DNA of 64,000 nucleotides from Arthrobacter sp. NtRootA1 (GCF_019976975.1 NZ_AP024630.1:1612001-1676000), one strand, 5' to 3'. Positions 43,440-53,344 are shown, counted from the first letter of the stretch. The notes: generated by a model from the sequence alone, not told the origin. Translations and numbers: made by a program.

Positions 43440-46304
43440 ATGGCGACCCGTACTTCCTCCACGCCACGAGGCAGCTCCAGTAGTAAATCCGGCGGCACAG
43501 GCCGGGGCGCAGCTGCATCCAAAAGCAGTGCAGCCACGCCCAGGAACGGTCGGGGCAGCAGCGCTCGCTCCAAGCAGCCGGCCGCCGTCGAGCCCCATGC
43601 ACCGCTGCCATTGCGCATGCTCGCAGGCGCCTGGCAGGGTATTGGCCACGTCGTGGGTGCGGGAGTCCGCCGGATCGGATACGACGTCAGCGATCTCGAT
43701 CCCGCCGATCGCCGCGACGGCGCAGCCCTGTTCAACCTTGTGTTGGGAATCGGCATTGCAACATTCGCTTGGTGGGGTCTGACAGGATGGCTGCCTGACG
43801 CCGTCTACAGTGTGGTCAATGGCACTTTCGGCTGGATGTCGCTTGTTTTGCCTTTCATGCTTTTCATCTGCGCTTTCCGCCTCTTCCGCAAACCGCAGGA
43901 TGGCCGCGGCAACAACCGTGTTGGCATCGGCTTCATGATCATGACTTTTGCCGGTTCCGGCTTGGCCCACATTATTGGCGGCCAGCCCACCGTGGCTGAC
44001 GGCTTCGATGGACTGCGCAGGGCGGGCGGAATGCTGGGCTTCCTTGCGGCGTCCCCACTGGCTGCAATTCATGCCATTGTCCCGGTGATTGTCTACAGCC
44101 TGCTGGCCTTCGTGTCGGTCCTGATCGTTACAGCCACGCCGTTCGGAGCGATCCCCTCCAGGATCCGCTCCGCCTACGAGCACCTCATGGGCGTGGACCT
44201 CATGGACACCGAGTCCGGCAAGGATGCCCATGATCGCAGCTACCTCTATGAAGACGGGGCTGTTGCAGAGCCCAAGAAGAAGAAGCGGATGCGTCTCTTC
44301 GGCAAGGATGAGGAGACCGACGCCGGTTTGGAAGGCTACGTCGGTGACGAGGCCTTTGAGCACGCAATAGTCGACGACGACGAAACTCCCCAACCGTCTG
44401 CACCCCGCGTTCCGCCGGGCGTACGCCGCCCCACCCAGGCCGAGATAGCGGTGGGAAAGATCAAGGCTGCCCAAGGCTTGGGCGCTGCTCCCGGCATCGA
44501 CAACCCCACCGAGGCCATTCCGGTCCTCACCCCTGAGATGACCTCACCCACAGCGGCCCAGGTGCCGGCCAGACCGGCAACGCCACCTCCGCCGCCCACG
44601 CCAATTCCGCAGCGCACAGAGCAACTGTCCCTGGCAGGGGACGTCACGTATACCCTGCCAGCCTCTGACTTCCTCACGCCGGGTTCCATTCCCAAGGAGC
44701 GCACCGAGGCCAATGACGCCGTCGTGGCCGCCCTGACGGACACGCTGACGCAGTTCAACGTCGATGCCGCCGTAACCGGCTTCAGTCGCGGCCCCACGGT
44801 GACACGCTATGAAATCGAACTGTCTCCCGGCACCAAGGTGGAGCGCGTAACGGCGCTGTCCAAGAACATCTCCTACGCGGTGGCATCCAGCGACGTCCGC
44901 ATTCTGAGCCCCATTCCCGGCAAGTCCGCAATCGGTATCGAGATTCCCAACACAGACCGCGAAACGGTCTCCCTGGGTGATGTGCTGCGGAGCCAGAACG
45001 CACGCCGCACGGACCACCCCATGGTCATGGGTGTCGGCAAGGACGTTGAGGGTGGTTATGTCGTCGCCAACCTGGCCAAGATGCCCCACCTCCTGGTGGC
45101 CGGTGCTACAGGCGCTGGTAAATCAAGCTTCGTGAACTCGATGATCACCTCGATCCTGATGCGCGCTACGCCTGACGAAGTCCGCATGGTCATGGTGGAC
45201 CCAAAGCGCGTGGAACTGACTGCGTATGAAGGCGTTCCACACCTGATCACGCCGATCATCACCAATCCCAAGAAGGCCGCAGAAGCCCTGCAATGGGTGG
45301 TTCGCGAGATGGACGCCCGCTATGACGATCTCGCCAACTACGGTTACAAGCACATCGATGACTTCAACAAGGCGGTCAGGGCAGGAAAGGTCACTCCGCC
45401 GGTTGACTCCAAGCGTGTCATCAAGCCCTACCCGTACTTGCTGGTCATCGTGGACGAGCTCGCGGACCTCATGATGGTGGCTCCACGCGACGTCGAAGAT
45501 TCGATCGTCCGCATTACCCAGCTGGCACGTGCCGCGGGCATTCACTTGGTATTGGCTACGCAGCGACCTTCCGTGGACGTCGTCACGGGCTTGATCAAAG
45601 CCAACGTGCCCTCCCGCATGGCGTTCGCCACCTCGTCCGTTACGGACTCCCGCGTGGTGCTGGACCAGCCGGGCGCGGAAAAGCTTATTGGCCAGGGTGA
45701 TGCGCTCTTCTTGCCGATGGGCGCTTCCAAGGCCATGCGTGTGCAGGGTGCCTGGGTGACGGAATCAGAAATCCACAAAGTTGTGGAACACGTCAAGGGC
45801 CAGTTGCAGGCCGTGTACCGGGACGACGTCGCTGCCGAGGCCCCCAAGAAACAGATCGACGACGACATCGGAGACGACCTCGAGGTGCTTCTTCAGGCGA
45901 CCGAATTGGTGGTCACCACCCAGTTCGGTTCCACCTCGATGTTGCAGCGCAAGCTTCGTGTCGGCTTTGCCAAGGCCGGCCGCCTTATGGACCTCCTGGA
46001 GTCCCGCGGCGTCGTGGGTCCCTCCGAAGGGTCCAAGGCCCGGGACGTCCTGGTCAAGCCTGATGACCTCGCTGCCGTGCTTGCCGCCATGAAGGGACAG
46101 GAATCCCCGGCTGCGCCTGACGCCCACACTGCGGCCCTGAGCGATAACGCGAACTCCAACATCGCCGTCGGCGGTTATGCCGAGGACCTGGTGGCAGCGG
46201 ACCTGGACAACCGGACCCAAGCTGTTGAATATTTCGACGGCGCGGACGTCTCCGATGACGAGGACGAGGGCGGCGAGGACGCCTGGTCGCTCACCGGACG
46301 GTAG
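43440..46304 (+). CDS. ftsK: DNA translocase FtsK/SpoIIIE
   Basis: 954 residues. FtsK pumps DNA at the division septum during chromosome segregation. An N-terminal Ser/Gly-rich basic stretch precedes four membrane helices between about residues 95 and 235. A variable Pro-rich linker follows, then the RecA-like motor with Walker A GATGAGKS (555-562), MVDPKRVELT, Walker B LVIVDELADLMM and RPSVDVVTG. The C-terminal winged-helix gamma domain (TSMLQRKLRVGFAKAGRLMDLLESRGVVGPSEG) recognises KOPS-type sites. ATG 43440 is favoured by the TAGCGT hexamer; GTG 43431 is the alternative. Confidence 0.96.
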   Translation: MATRTSSTPRGSSSSKSGGTGRGAAASKSSAATPRNGRGSSARSKQPAAVEPHAPLPLRMLAGAWQGIGHVVGAGVRRIGYDVSDLDPADRRDGAALFNLVLGIGIATFAWWGLTGWLPDAVYSVVNGTFGWMSLVLPFMLFICAFRLFRKPQDGRGNNRVGIGFMIMTFAGSGLAHIIGGQPTVADGFDGLRRAGGMLGFLAASPLAAIHAIVPVIVYSLLAFVSVLIVTATPFGAIPSRIRSAYEHLMGVDLMDTESGKDAHDRSYLYEDGAVAEPKKKKRMRLFGKDEETDAGLEGYVGDEAFEHAIVDDDETPQPSAPRVPPGVRRPTQAEIAVGKIKAAQGLGAAPGIDNPTEAIPVLTPEMTSPTAAQVPARPATPPPPPTPIPQRTEQLSLAGDVTYTLPASDFLTPGSIPKERTEANDAVVAALTDTLTQFNVDAAVTGFSRGPTVTRYEIELSPGTKVERVTALSKNISYAVASSDVRILSPIPGKSAIGIEIPNTDRETVSLGDVLRSQNARRTDHPMVMGVGKDVEGGYVVANLAKMPHLLVAGATGAGKSSFVNSMITSILMRATPDEVRMVMVDPKRVELTAYEGVPHLITPIITNPKKAAEALQWVVREMDARYDDLANYGYKHIDDFNKAVRAGKVTPPVDSKRVIKPYPYLLVIVDELADLMMVAPRDVEDSIVRITQLARAAGIHLVLATQRPSVDVVTGLIKANVPSRMAFATSSVTDSRVVLDQPGAEKLIGQGDALFLPMGASKAMRVQGAWVTESEIHKVVEHVKGQLQAVYRDDVAAEAPKKQIDDDIGDDLEVLLQATELVVTTQFGSTSMLQRKLRVGFAKAGRLMDLLESRGVVGPSEGSKARDVLVKPDDLAAVLAAMKGQESPAAPDAHTAALSDNANSNIAVGGYAEDLVAADLDNRTQAVEYFDGADVSDDEDEGGEDAWSLTGR

Positions 46305-46307
46305 CCT
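46302..46307 (+). promoter_or_regulatory. -10 hexamer of pgsA (leaderless), overlapping the ftsK stop codon
   Basis: TAGCCT begins with the ftsK TAG stop itself and ends 6 nt before GTG 46314. Confidence 0.55.
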
Positions 46308-46313
46308 AGAGGG

Positions 46314-46916
46314 GTGACTACAGCCGAAGGTGACAACGCCTCTTCCAGCAGCTCCGACGTCTGGAACCTTCCCAATATCCTCACGATGCTCCGCATCGTC
46401 CTGGTTCCGTTTTTCGTCTGGTTCCTCGTGGCGGATGACAACCATCAAGGTATCTGGCGGTGGGCGGCTGTTGTGGCCTTTGCCGTGGCGATCTACACCG
46501 ACAAGCTCGACGGCGATATCGCCCGCGCGCGTGGCCTCATCACCAATTTCGGCAAGATTGCGGACCCCATTGCGGACAAATTGCTCATCGGTTCAGCGCT
46601 GGTGCTCTTGTCCATCCTCGGGGAACTGCCCTGGTGGGTGACTATCCTCATCCTGGTCCGCGAGTGGGGCATCACGGCACTGAGGTTCTTTGTGATCCGC
46701 TATGGCGTCATGCCGGCCTCACGCGGCGGAAAACTGAAAACAGTCATCCAGACAGTGGCCATCTTCCTGTATATCCTGCCGCTCGAGGCGATCGCACCGT
46801 GGCTGGTTGTTGTGGCCTTCTGGGTCATGATGGCCGCCCTTGCCATCACGCTATGGACTGGAGCGGAATACGTCGTCCAGGCGCTCCGGCTTCGTGCCGC
46901 GGGACGCCGCGCATGA
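46314..46916 (+). CDS. pgsA: CDP-diacylglycerol-glycerol-3-phosphate 3-phosphatidyltransferase-type enzyme
   Basis: 200 residues, membrane-bound. The CDP-alcohol phosphatidyltransferase motif is complete: D63, D66-G67, A70-R71, G80, D84 and D88. Several hydrophobic helices surround it (NILTMLRIVLVPFFVWFLV first). It would make phosphatidylglycerol phosphate. The position between ftsK and cinA/clgR equals that of mycobacterial pgsA3. The GTG start is set by the TAGCCT hexamer 6 nt upstream. The stop overlaps the next start (ATGA). Confidence 0.93.
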   Translation: MTTAEGDNASSSSSDVWNLPNILTMLRIVLVPFFVWFLVADDNHQGIWRWAAVVAFAVAIYTDKLDGDIARARGLITNFGKIADPIADKLLIGSALVLLSILGELPWWVTILILVREWGITALRFFVIRYGVMPASRGGKLKTVIQTVAIFLYILPLEAIAPWLVVVAFWVMMAALAITLWTGAEYVVQALRLRAAGRRA

Positions 46917-47425
46917 GTCACCCCGGAGACGCTGCCAAAGCGGCAGAGCTAGCGACGGCGGCAGTGGTCTTGGCTCTGGGAAAGAGCCTGACGGTGGCCA
47001 CGGCGGAGTCGCTGACCGCGGGAATGGTGGCGGCCAGCCTGGCCAACACGCCCGGTGCGTCCGGAATGTTGCAGGGCGGCGTGGTTGCTTATCAGAACTC
47101 CGTGAAGGCCTCCGTCCTCGGCGTTTCAACGGAGCTGATTGCTGCTGTTGGTTCGGTTGATGGGGCCGTAGCTGCGGCGATGGCCGAGGGCGCCAGGCGC
47201 GCCTGTACGGCCGACGTCGGAATATCCACTACAGGGGTGGCTGGTCCGGAGCCCCATGACGGTAAAACCGTGGGAACCGTATTCGTCGGCGTCGCTACGA
47301 GTACTGGCACGGGTTCGTTTGAATTCAGCTTTTCTGGGGACAGGCAAAGTATCAGGCAACAAGCCTGTGAAGCTGCGCTGGCGCGCCTGATTGATGCACT
47401 GGAAGGGGTTGGTTACCGTTCGTAA
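46913..47425 (+). CDS. pncC: CinA C-terminal family protein (nicotinamide-nucleotide amidohydrolase type)
   Basis: 170 residues, only the C-terminal (PncC) domain of CinA; the N-terminal COG1058 domain is absent. It deamidates NMN to nicotinic acid mononucleotide in NAD recycling. TVATAESLTAGMVAASLANTPGAS, GGVVAYQNSVKASVLGV and ISTTGVAGPEP are the family blocks. The start ATG overlaps the pgsA stop by 4 nt, so a longer frame read through pgsA is rejected. Confidence 0.92.
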   Translation: MSHPGDAAKAAELATAAVVLALGKSLTVATAESLTAGMVAASLANTPGASGMLQGGVVAYQNSVKASVLGVSTELIAAVGSVDGAVAAAMAEGARRACTADVGISTTGVAGPEPHDGKTVGTVFVGVATSTGTGSFEFSFSGDRQSIRQQACEAALARLIDALEGVGYRS

Positions 47426-47656
47426 AGTAGTCGGGAACAAAAACTCATTGCCAATAGTTGTGTCATTGTGTCGCTTCGGAACAGCCGGGGCGCCTAGGAT
47501 GTAGAAAACCACACCGGTCCGCCAGCCAGCGAACCGGATGAACGAGGGAGCAAGGCGATACAGATGGTAAAGCAGCCCGTATCCGTAAACGGCGTTGTCC
47601 GCTGGAAGGATGTGGGCTTGGCTAAGCAGGCACAGAGCGAACAGAAGGAGCGCAAA

Positions 47657-47998
47657 ATGGTTGTACTACGCCACGAGATCGGTGATGTACTGCGCGATGT
47701 CCGCCAGCGTCAGGGCCGCACCCTCCGCGAGGTCTCGCACAGCGCCCGTGTTTCACTCGGATACCTGAGTGAGGTTGAACGCGGCCAAAAGGAGGCTTCT
47801 TCCGAGCTCCTGTCCTCTATCTGCACCGCCCTGGACGTTCCGTTGTCCAGCATGCTCCGCGAAGTCAGCGACCGCGTGGCCGTTGCGGAGGGCGTAGCTG
47901 TTCCGGATACCGTTCCGCAGGAATTCTCCCAGCGCTACGGTCGCGATCTTGACCTTACCGACGACTTCCCGCAGGGCATGCTCTCCGGAGCCCGGTAG
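47657..47998 (+). CDS. clgR: ClgR-type XRE regulator of protease genes
   Basis: 113 residues. The helix-turn-helix [29 protein letters not shown] is nearly identical in layout to mycobacterial and streptomycete ClgR, which activates clp protease genes. It also follows pgsA-cinA as in Mycobacterium. ATG 47657 is chosen because AAGGAG lies 6 nt upstream. An in-frame ATG 47564 with a weaker AAGG would add 31 residues. A TAGGAT hexamer near 47494 may be the -10, giving a leader of over 150 nt. The usual downstream pspA-type (35 kDa antigen) gene is absent. Confidence 0.88.
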   Translation: MVVLRHEIGDVLRDVRQRQGRTLREVSHSARVSLGYLSEVERGQKEASSELLSSICTALDVPLSSMLREVSDRVAVAEGVAVPDTVPQEFSQRYGRDLDLTDDFPQGMLSGAR

Positions 47999-48028
47999 AG
48001 GTCACACCCAGACCAGGAATTATTAAGA

Positions 48029-48059
48029 AAAGGTCCCCAGCCTACGGCTGGGGGCCTTT
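48029..48059 (+). terminator. Terminator after clgR
   Basis: AAAGG-CCCCAGCC pairs with GGCTGGGG-CCTTT (13 bp, one mismatch) around TAC, followed by TTTCGCG. Confidence 0.85.
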
Positions 48060-48119
48060 CGCGTCTGGTGACCATTCGTTTGTCCTGCCCTGTGGTCCAA
48101 AGCGGGGCTGGGACGCGGG

Positions 48120-48668
48120 TCAGTCCTCTGCGGGATTGGCAGTCTCCCCGGACTCGGTCTCCTTCAGGGTGGCGTCCTTGATGACGCTGTCACCGTAGAC
48201 GGCGTTGAGTCGGCCCATGTAGTCGGCCAAGGTTTGGACATCCTCCAGCGGCCACTCACCGAGTCGCTCACGGAATACCTGCCGGCGGGCGTCCTGGACC
48301 TGGTGCATCTTCTCTTCGCCTTTTTCCGTTAGGCGGATGGACTGAGCCCGTCCGTCCTGCGGATCGGCCTCCTTGTAGACCAGGCCGATACTTTCCAGAA
48401 ATGCGATCTGGCGGCTGACTGAGGGTTTGCCTACGCCGATGCACGAGGCAAGGTCCGTCAGGCGGATGGGGCCTTCGCGGCGAATGATGGTCAGCAGTCC
48501 GTACGCGGCAGGCTCCATGTCCGGGTGGACCTGGCGGGACAACTGATGCGAGATGGAACGGGCACGGCGCCAGAGCAGGCTCAGCTGGTGTTCCACCTGC
48601 TGAAGGGCGTCGTCTATGGTGTCACCTGGCACGGCCTCGGGGGGCATGCTCTGGAGAGGATTGCTCAT
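48120..48668 (-). CDS. MarR-family transcriptional regulator
   Basis: 182 residues. The winged helix is at about 60-130: IRLTDLASCIGVGKPSVSRQIAFLESIGLVYKEADPQDGRAQSIRLTEKGEE, the MarR signature with the DxRA wing. The N- and C-terminal helices form the dimer interface. The C-terminal tail is acidic. The ATG 48668 start is set by TAGAAT ending 7 nt upstream; ATG 48677 is less likely. It is divergent from the DUF3046-recA genes. The regulated genes and ligand are unknown. Confidence 0.92.
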   Translation of the reverse strand: MSNPLQSMPPEAVPGDTIDDALQQVEHQLSLLWRRARSISHQLSRQVHPDMEPAAYGLLTIIRREGPIRLTDLASCIGVGKPSVSRQIAFLESIGLVYKEADPQDGRAQSIRLTEKGEEKMHQVQDARRQVFRERLGEWPLEDVQTLADYMGRLNAVYGDSVIKDATLKETESGETANPAED

Positions 48669-48675
48669 GGCAACC

Positions 48676-48681
48676 ATTCTA
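48676..48681 (-). promoter_or_regulatory. -10 hexamer of the MarR gene (leaderless)
   Basis: TAGAAT on the minus strand ends 7 nt before ATG 48668. Confidence 0.6.
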
Positions 48682-48709
48682 GAGTCCGGCGTCGTGAGAG
48701 ACTCTATCC

Positions 48710-48934
48710 GTGAGGGCAAGTGACTTCTGGCGATTGATGGACGATGAATTTGGGGCAGGCTATTCCCGCGTCCTGGCCGATTCCTTGGTGCTGGCCGGCG
48801 TGGGAGGGCGTACCGCCGTAGAGGCGCTTGCCGCCGGCTACCAGCCACGGGAAGTGTGGTTGGCCATTTGCGAAGTCCAGGATGTCCCCATGGAGCGCAG
48901 GCTCGGCAGGGACATCAAGCCTGCGGCCAACTGA
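48710..48934 (+). CDS. DUF3046 protein
   Basis: 74 residues, soluble. FWRLMDDEFGAGYSRVLADSLVLAGVGGRTAVEALAAG and the REVWLAICEVQDVP block match DUF3046, a small actinobacterial protein that nearly always precedes recA. Function is unknown; a role with RecA/RecX is only suggested by position. The start is GTG 48710. The 266-bp gap to recA holds the recA promoter and SOS box and no other gene. Confidence 0.85.
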   Translation: MRASDFWRLMDDEFGAGYSRVLADSLVLAGVGGRTAVEALAAGYQPREVWLAICEVQDVPMERRLGRDIKPAAN

Positions 48935-48995
48935 AGTCCGGCCATGTGTGCCAAGGGACTTCCAGCTCTGTGGTGGTGACACGCCCGCTGTATTG

Positions 48996-49025
48996 TTCGA
49001 ATATCTGTTCGGATGGGGATATGCT
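48996..49025 (+). promoter_or_regulatory. recA promoter
   Basis: -10 TATGCT (49020-49025) lies 18 bp after TTCGAA (48996-49001), which serves as the -35 region and is itself part of the SOS box. It predicts a leader of about 170 nt before recA. Confidence 0.55.
48997..49012. promoter_or_regulatory. SOS (LexA) box of recA
   Basis: TCGAATATCTGTTCGG matches TCGAAC-N4-GTTCGA at 10 of 12 positions and overlaps the -35 and spacer of the recA promoter. Confidence 0.85.
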
Positions 49026-49201
49026 CCTGTGAGAGGAAAATTGTTCCTGAAGGACGCATTCCACAAGCAATCCGAGGGTTGGTTATCCACATAGCCCACG
49101 TCGGCTTCAAAAAATGTCAGGGAGCCGTAATAGCGTCTGACATGACAGGAAAGCGGCCATTCAGGCCACTCCACAGCGAGAAAGCATCAGAGGTGTGAAC
49201 C

Positions 49202-50242
49202 ATGGCGGCAACCCCGGATCGTGAGAAGGCGCTCGAAGCAGCGCTTGCCCAGATCGACAAGCAGTTCGGCAAAGGCTCCATCATGCGCTTGGGTGATGAC
49301 ACCCGCGCCCCGATCGAAGTCATTCCTACTGGATCCATTGCATTGGATGTCGCCCTTGGCATTGGCGGCCTGCCCCGTGGCCGCGTCGTAGAGATCTACG
49401 GCCCGGAATCTTCTGGTAAGACCACAGTTGCGCTCCACGCTGTAGCCAATGCGCAACGTAACGGTGGCATCGCGGCCTTCATCGACGCCGAGCACGCCCT
49501 TGACCCCGACTACGCCGCCAAGCTTGGGGTGGACACAGACGCTTTGCTCGTGTCGCAGCCTGACACTGGTGAGCAGGCCCTGGAAATCATGGACATGCTG
49601 GTGGGCTCCGGCTCACTGGACATTATCGTCATCGACTCCGTGGCTGCCTTGGTCCCGCGTGCTGAAATCGAGGGCGAGATGGGCGACTCCCACGTCGGCC
49701 TTCAGGCGAGGCTCATGAGCCAGGCCCTGCGAAAGATCACCGGTCGCCTAAGCCAGACCAAGACCACCGCCATCTTCATCAACCAGTTGCGTGAGAAGAT
49801 CGGCGTCTTCTTTGGATCGCCGGAAACCACCACCGGTGGTAAGGCTCTGAAGTTCTACGCCTCGGTGCGCATCGATGTCCGTCGCATTCAGACGCTGAAG
49901 GAAGGTGCCGACTCCGTCGGTAACCGGACCAAGGCCAAGATCGTCAAGAACAAGATGGCCCCGCCCTTCAAGATTGCTGAATTCGACATCATCTACGGCC
50001 AGGGCATCTCCCGCGAGGGAGGCATCATTGACATGGGCGTCGAGCACGGCATCATCAAGAAATCCGGTTCGTGGTTCACGTACGACGGCGATCAGTTGGG
50101 CCAAGGCATGGAGAATTCACGGCGCTTCCTGCGTGATAATCCGGAGCTGGCACAGGAACTTGAGCGCCTTATCAAGGAAAAGCTTGGCGTGGGTGTCAAG
50201 CCGGAGGAAGATTCCCCGAAGCTGAAGGCCGTTGACGGCTAG
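49202..50242 (+). CDS. recA: Recombinase RecA
   Basis: 346 residues. RecA forms filaments on single-stranded DNA, catalyses strand exchange and triggers LexA cleavage. Walker [10 protein letters not shown] is at 67-75; [14 protein letters not shown] is Walker [15 protein letters not shown] and the [31 protein letters not shown]-binding loops are intact. There is no intein, unlike in M. tuberculosis. The C-terminus is acidic. It overlaps recX by 11 bp. Confidence 0.98.
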   Translation: MAATPDREKALEAALAQIDKQFGKGSIMRLGDDTRAPIEVIPTGSIALDVALGIGGLPRGRVVEIYGPESSGKTTVALHAVANAQRNGGIAAFIDAEHALDPDYAAKLGVDTDALLVSQPDTGEQALEIMDMLVGSGSLDIIVIDSVAALVPRAEIEGEMGDSHVGLQARLMSQALRKITGRLSQTKTTAIFINQLREKIGVFFGSPETTTGGKALKFYASVRIDVRRIQTLKEGADSVGNRTKAKIVKNKMAPPFKIAEFDIIYGQGISREGGIIDMGVEHGIIKKSGSWFTYDGDQLGQGMENSRRFLRDNPELAQELERLIKEKLGVGVKPEEDSPKLKAVDG

Positions 50243-50774
50243 AACCGGGCCGGACCCGGAGTCCTCCGTCTCCGGCGATCCTGAGCCTGATCCCGAATCC
50301 GTGGCCCGCGCCATCGTCCTGAGGCAATTGACGATGGCGCCACGGAGTCGGCTGCAGCTGTTCCGCAAGCTGGCCGAGCGGAATGTCCCTCTGGATGTTG
50401 CTGAGGCTGTGCTGGACCGCTTCGAGGAAGTCCAGCTCATTGACGACGCTGAGTTTGCCAGAATGTGGGTGCGTAGCCGCTCCCAAAGCCGAAAGCTGGC
50501 AAAAAGTGCCATTCGCCGTGAGCTAACGGAGAAAGGTATCGAGCTCGATGATGCCGAGGAAGCACTCTCGCAGCTCAGCGATGAAGATGAGGAAATCGCC
50601 GCCCGTGAGCTTGTTGAGCGCAAACTGAGGCCGGGCGTGGATCTCTCCGATCGTGCAGAACGTGACAAGTGCACCCGCAGGCTGGCATCCATGCTTGCCC
50701 GGAAGGGATATGCCCCTTCCATGGCCTTCCGGATCGTCGGCGAGGTACTTGCCCAAGCCGGTACCCTTGAGTAG
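50232..50774 (+). CDS. recX: RecA regulator RecX
   Basis: 180 residues; modulates RecA filaments. The helical repeat pattern [51 protein letters not shown] and [17 protein letters not shown] is typical. The chosen start is TTG 50232, inside the end of recA, with a weak AAGG upstream; the exact start is uncertain. Its stop overlaps the miaB GTG (TAGTG). The overlaps make recA-recX-miaB one transcription unit. Confidence 0.92.
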   Translation: MTARTGPDPESSVSGDPEPDPESVARAIVLRQLTMAPRSRLQLFRKLAERNVPLDVAEAVLDRFEEVQLIDDAEFARMWVRSRSQSRKLAKSAIRRELTEKGIELDDAEEALSQLSDEDEEIAARELVERKLRPGVDLSDRAERDKCTRRLASMLARKGYAPSMAFRIVGEVLAQAGTLE

Positions 50775-52357
50775 TGAGTTTGACCATTCCTTCCCCCTCA
50801 GCAGAAACCACGCCTTCGGCATCAGTATTGGCAACAAATGCTGATGCCCACGTGACGGATGCCCGTTCCCCGTTTGAACCGAGGACGTATCAGGTCCGGA
50901 CTTTCGGCTGCCAGATGAACGTCCACGATTCCGAACGTATGGCGGGCCTCCTTGAGGACGCTGGTTACGTGCCGGCGGAGGGTGAGGTCGCTGACATCGT
51001 GGTGTTCAACACGTGCGCCGTTCGGGAAAACGCCGACAACAAGCTCTATGGAAACCTTGGCCAGCTTCGGCAGGTCAAGGCAGCCAACCCTGGCATGCAG
51101 ATCGCCGTTGGTGGCTGCCTCGCCCAGAAGGACCGGGAAACCATCGTCAAGAAGGCTCCTTGGGTTGACGCTGTGTTTGGCACCCACAACGTGGGAGCAC
51201 TTCCGGCACTGCTGAAGCGGGCGCGGCACAACAACGAGGCCCAACTCGAAATCCTGGAATCGCTGGACGTCTTCCCCTCCACCCTTCCCACCAAGCGCGA
51301 TTCCGTGTATTCCGGCTGGGTCTCGATTTCAGTAGGTTGCAACAACACCTGCACGTTCTGCATCGTGCCGTCGCTCCGTGGCAAGGAGAAGGACCGGCGT
51401 CCCGGAGAAATCCTGGCGGAAATTCAGGCCTTGGTGGACGACGGCGCCGTGGAAGTCACGTTGCTGGGCCAGAACGTGAATTCCTACGGGGTTGAATTCG
51501 GTGACCGCTTGGCCTTCTCAAAGCTTCTCCGTGCCTGTGGGGACATCGAAGGCCTTGAGCGCGTACGCTTCACCAGCCCGCACCCTGCCGCGTTTACGGA
51601 CGACGTCATCGATGCGATGGCCGAGACACCCAACGTGATGCCCCAGTTGCACATGCCCCTTCAATCGGGCTCGGACAAGGTCCTGAAGGATATGCGGCGC
51701 TCGTACCGCTCCAGCAAGTTTCTTGGCATCCTGGACAAAGTGCGTGAGCGGATCCCCAATGCGGCCATCACTACGGACATCATTGTTGGCTTCCCCGGAG
51801 AAACCGAAGAGGATTTCCAAGCGACGCTTGACGTCGTGGAGAAATCACGGTTCGCCTCAGCCTTCACCTTCCAGTACTCCAAACGGCCTGGTACGCCTGC
51901 TGCCGAGCTTCCGGAGCAACTTCCCAAAGCAGTGGTCCAGGAACGTTTTGAACGGCTGACGGCCCTGCAGGACCGTATTGCCGCGGAGGAGAACGCCAAG
52001 CAACTGGGTCGCCGTGTGGAAATTCTGGTGACGGCGCAGTCCGGCCGCAAAGCAGAGGAAACGCACCGGTTGTCTGGCCGGTCCAAGGATCAGCGACTCG
52101 TTCATTTCTCAGTACCTGATGGTGCGGAAACCCCACGCCCCGGCGACTTTGTCACCGTGACCATCACCGAAGCCGCGGCATTCCACCTGGTCGCCGATCC
52201 TGCCGGTCTGGACGATTACATGCTGCGCCGGTCAAGGGCAGGAGACGCCTGGGATCGTTCGCAGGCAGACTCCTGCGGTGTTCCGAGCGCGGGCTCGGCC
52301 CCGGGCAAGAAAGGTGTGTCTTTGGGCATGCCGTCGCTGCCTGTTCGCGGCGCCTGA
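50774..52357 (+). CDS. miaB: tRNA-2-methylthio-N6-dimethylallyladenosine synthase MiaB
   Basis: 527 residues; adds the methylthio group at A37 of tRNAs reading UNN codons. The N-terminal MTTase domain has cluster Cys46 (FGCQMN), Cys81 ([10 protein letters not shown]) and Cys115 (GGCLAQKD). The radical-SAM motif GCNNTCTFC provides Cys189, Cys193 and Cys196. A TRAM domain follows. It has about 35 extra N-terminal and 50 extra C-terminal residues compared with the core. miaA, which makes the substrate modification, is the next gene. Confidence 0.96.
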   Translation: MSLTIPSPSAETTPSASVLATNADAHVTDARSPFEPRTYQVRTFGCQMNVHDSERMAGLLEDAGYVPAEGEVADIVVFNTCAVRENADNKLYGNLGQLRQVKAANPGMQIAVGGCLAQKDRETIVKKAPWVDAVFGTHNVGALPALLKRARHNNEAQLEILESLDVFPSTLPTKRDSVYSGWVSISVGCNNTCTFCIVPSLRGKEKDRRPGEILAEIQALVDDGAVEVTLLGQNVNSYGVEFGDRLAFSKLLRACGDIEGLERVRFTSPHPAAFTDDVIDAMAETPNVMPQLHMPLQSGSDKVLKDMRRSYRSSKFLGILDKVRERIPNAAITTDIIVGFPGETEEDFQATLDVVEKSRFASAFTFQYSKRPGTPAAELPEQLPKAVVQERFERLTALQDRIAAEENAKQLGRRVEILVTAQSGRKAEETHRLSGRSKDQRLVHFSVPDGAETPRPGDFVTVTITEAAAFHLVADPAGLDDYMLRRSRAGDAWDRSQADSCGVPSAGSAPGKKGVSLGMPSLPVRGA

Positions 52358-52377
52358 CGCCCATTCTTCGAGATCGA

Positions 52378-53283
52378 ATGACTCCCTCCCATGCCGCGCC
52401 GCCGGTAATCGCAGTCGTCGGCCCAACCGGCTCGGGTAAATCGGATCTGGGCGTCGAGCTGGCCCTTGCCCTCAATGGCGAGGTCATCAACGCTGATGCC
52501 CTGCAGTTTTATCGGGGCATGGACATCGGTACGGCCAAGATCACTGTGGACGAGCGCAAGGGTGTGCCACACCATCTGCTGGACATAAAGGACGTCACGG
52601 AGGAAGCCAGCGTGGCGGACTTCCAAGCGGAATGCCGCGCCGTCATTGCTGACGTCCATGCCCGGGGCAAGCGCGCCATCATGGTGGGCGGCTCCGGCCT
52701 CTATGTGCGGGCCGCCCTGGACGTACTGGAGTTCCCCGGCACGGACCCCGTCTTGCGAAAACGGCTTGAGGACGAATGGGAAACCTTCGGTCTGGCGCCG
52801 ATGCGGGCCCGGCTTGAAAAGGTGGATCCGATCTCGGCCGGCCGTCTGGGGGATGCCCGGCGGGTGATCAGGGCCCTGGAGGTCCATGGAATGACGGGAC
52901 GGCCGTTCAGCTCGTTCATGCCGCAACGCGAGTACTTCCAGCCGGCACTACAGATTGGCCTGTCTGTGGACCGGGAGGTTCTGCGGGAGCGGCTGGCGCT
53001 CCGCGTACACCGCATGGTGGATGCGGGATTGCTGCAGGAAGTGGAACGGCTTGATGCAGCTGGGCTTCGGCGCGGCAAGACAGCCTCGCGTGCCTTGGGA
53101 TACGCTCAGTTCCTCAGGGTGCTCGACGCCGAAGCCAGCGTCCCGGAGGCAACTGAGGAAACCATTGTGGCCACGAGGCAGTTCGCCCGGCGACAATTGA
53201 CGTGGTTCCGGGCCGATCCCCGCATTACCTGGCTTGACTGGCAGGACCCGGACCTTGTGTCCAAGGCAGTGGCGCTGGCGTAG
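52378..53283 (+). CDS. miaA: tRNA dimethylallyltransferase MiaA
   Basis: 301 residues; transfers dimethylallyl to A37 of tRNA, before MiaB acts. The P-loop GPTGSGKS is at 15-22. [27 protein letters not shown] and the [11 protein letters not shown] and RRVIRALEV segments are family hallmarks. Length is normal. The start is ATG 52378, 20 bp after miaB, so the two are co-expressed. Confidence 0.97.
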   Translation: MTPSHAAPPVIAVVGPTGSGKSDLGVELALALNGEVINADALQFYRGMDIGTAKITVDERKGVPHHLLDIKDVTEEASVADFQAECRAVIADVHARGKRAIMVGGSGLYVRAALDVLEFPGTDPVLRKRLEDEWETFGLAPMRARLEKVDPISAGRLGDARRVIRALEVHGMTGRPFSSFMPQREYFQPALQIGLSVDREVLRERLALRVHRMVDAGLLQEVERLDAAGLRRGKTASRALGYAQFLRVLDAEASVPEATEETIVATRQFARRQLTWFRADPRITWLDWQDPDLVSKAVALA

Positions 53284-53332
53284 CAGGGCTGGCACTCCAT
53301 ACAGCAATTTCTGGCCGAACCTGCCCGGCGGG

Positions 53333-53338
53333 TAGCCT
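53333..53338 (+). promoter_or_regulatory. -10 hexamer of dapF (leaderless)
   Basis: TAGCCT ends 6 nt before ATG 53345, in the 61-bp gap after miaA. Confidence 0.6.
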
Positions 53339-53344
53339 AGTCCC

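Noticed and set aside
46460..46912. Long N-terminal extension of the CinA-type protein
   Set aside because: It lies out of frame inside pgsA and has no protein character; the ATGA overlap at 46913 gives a natural start.
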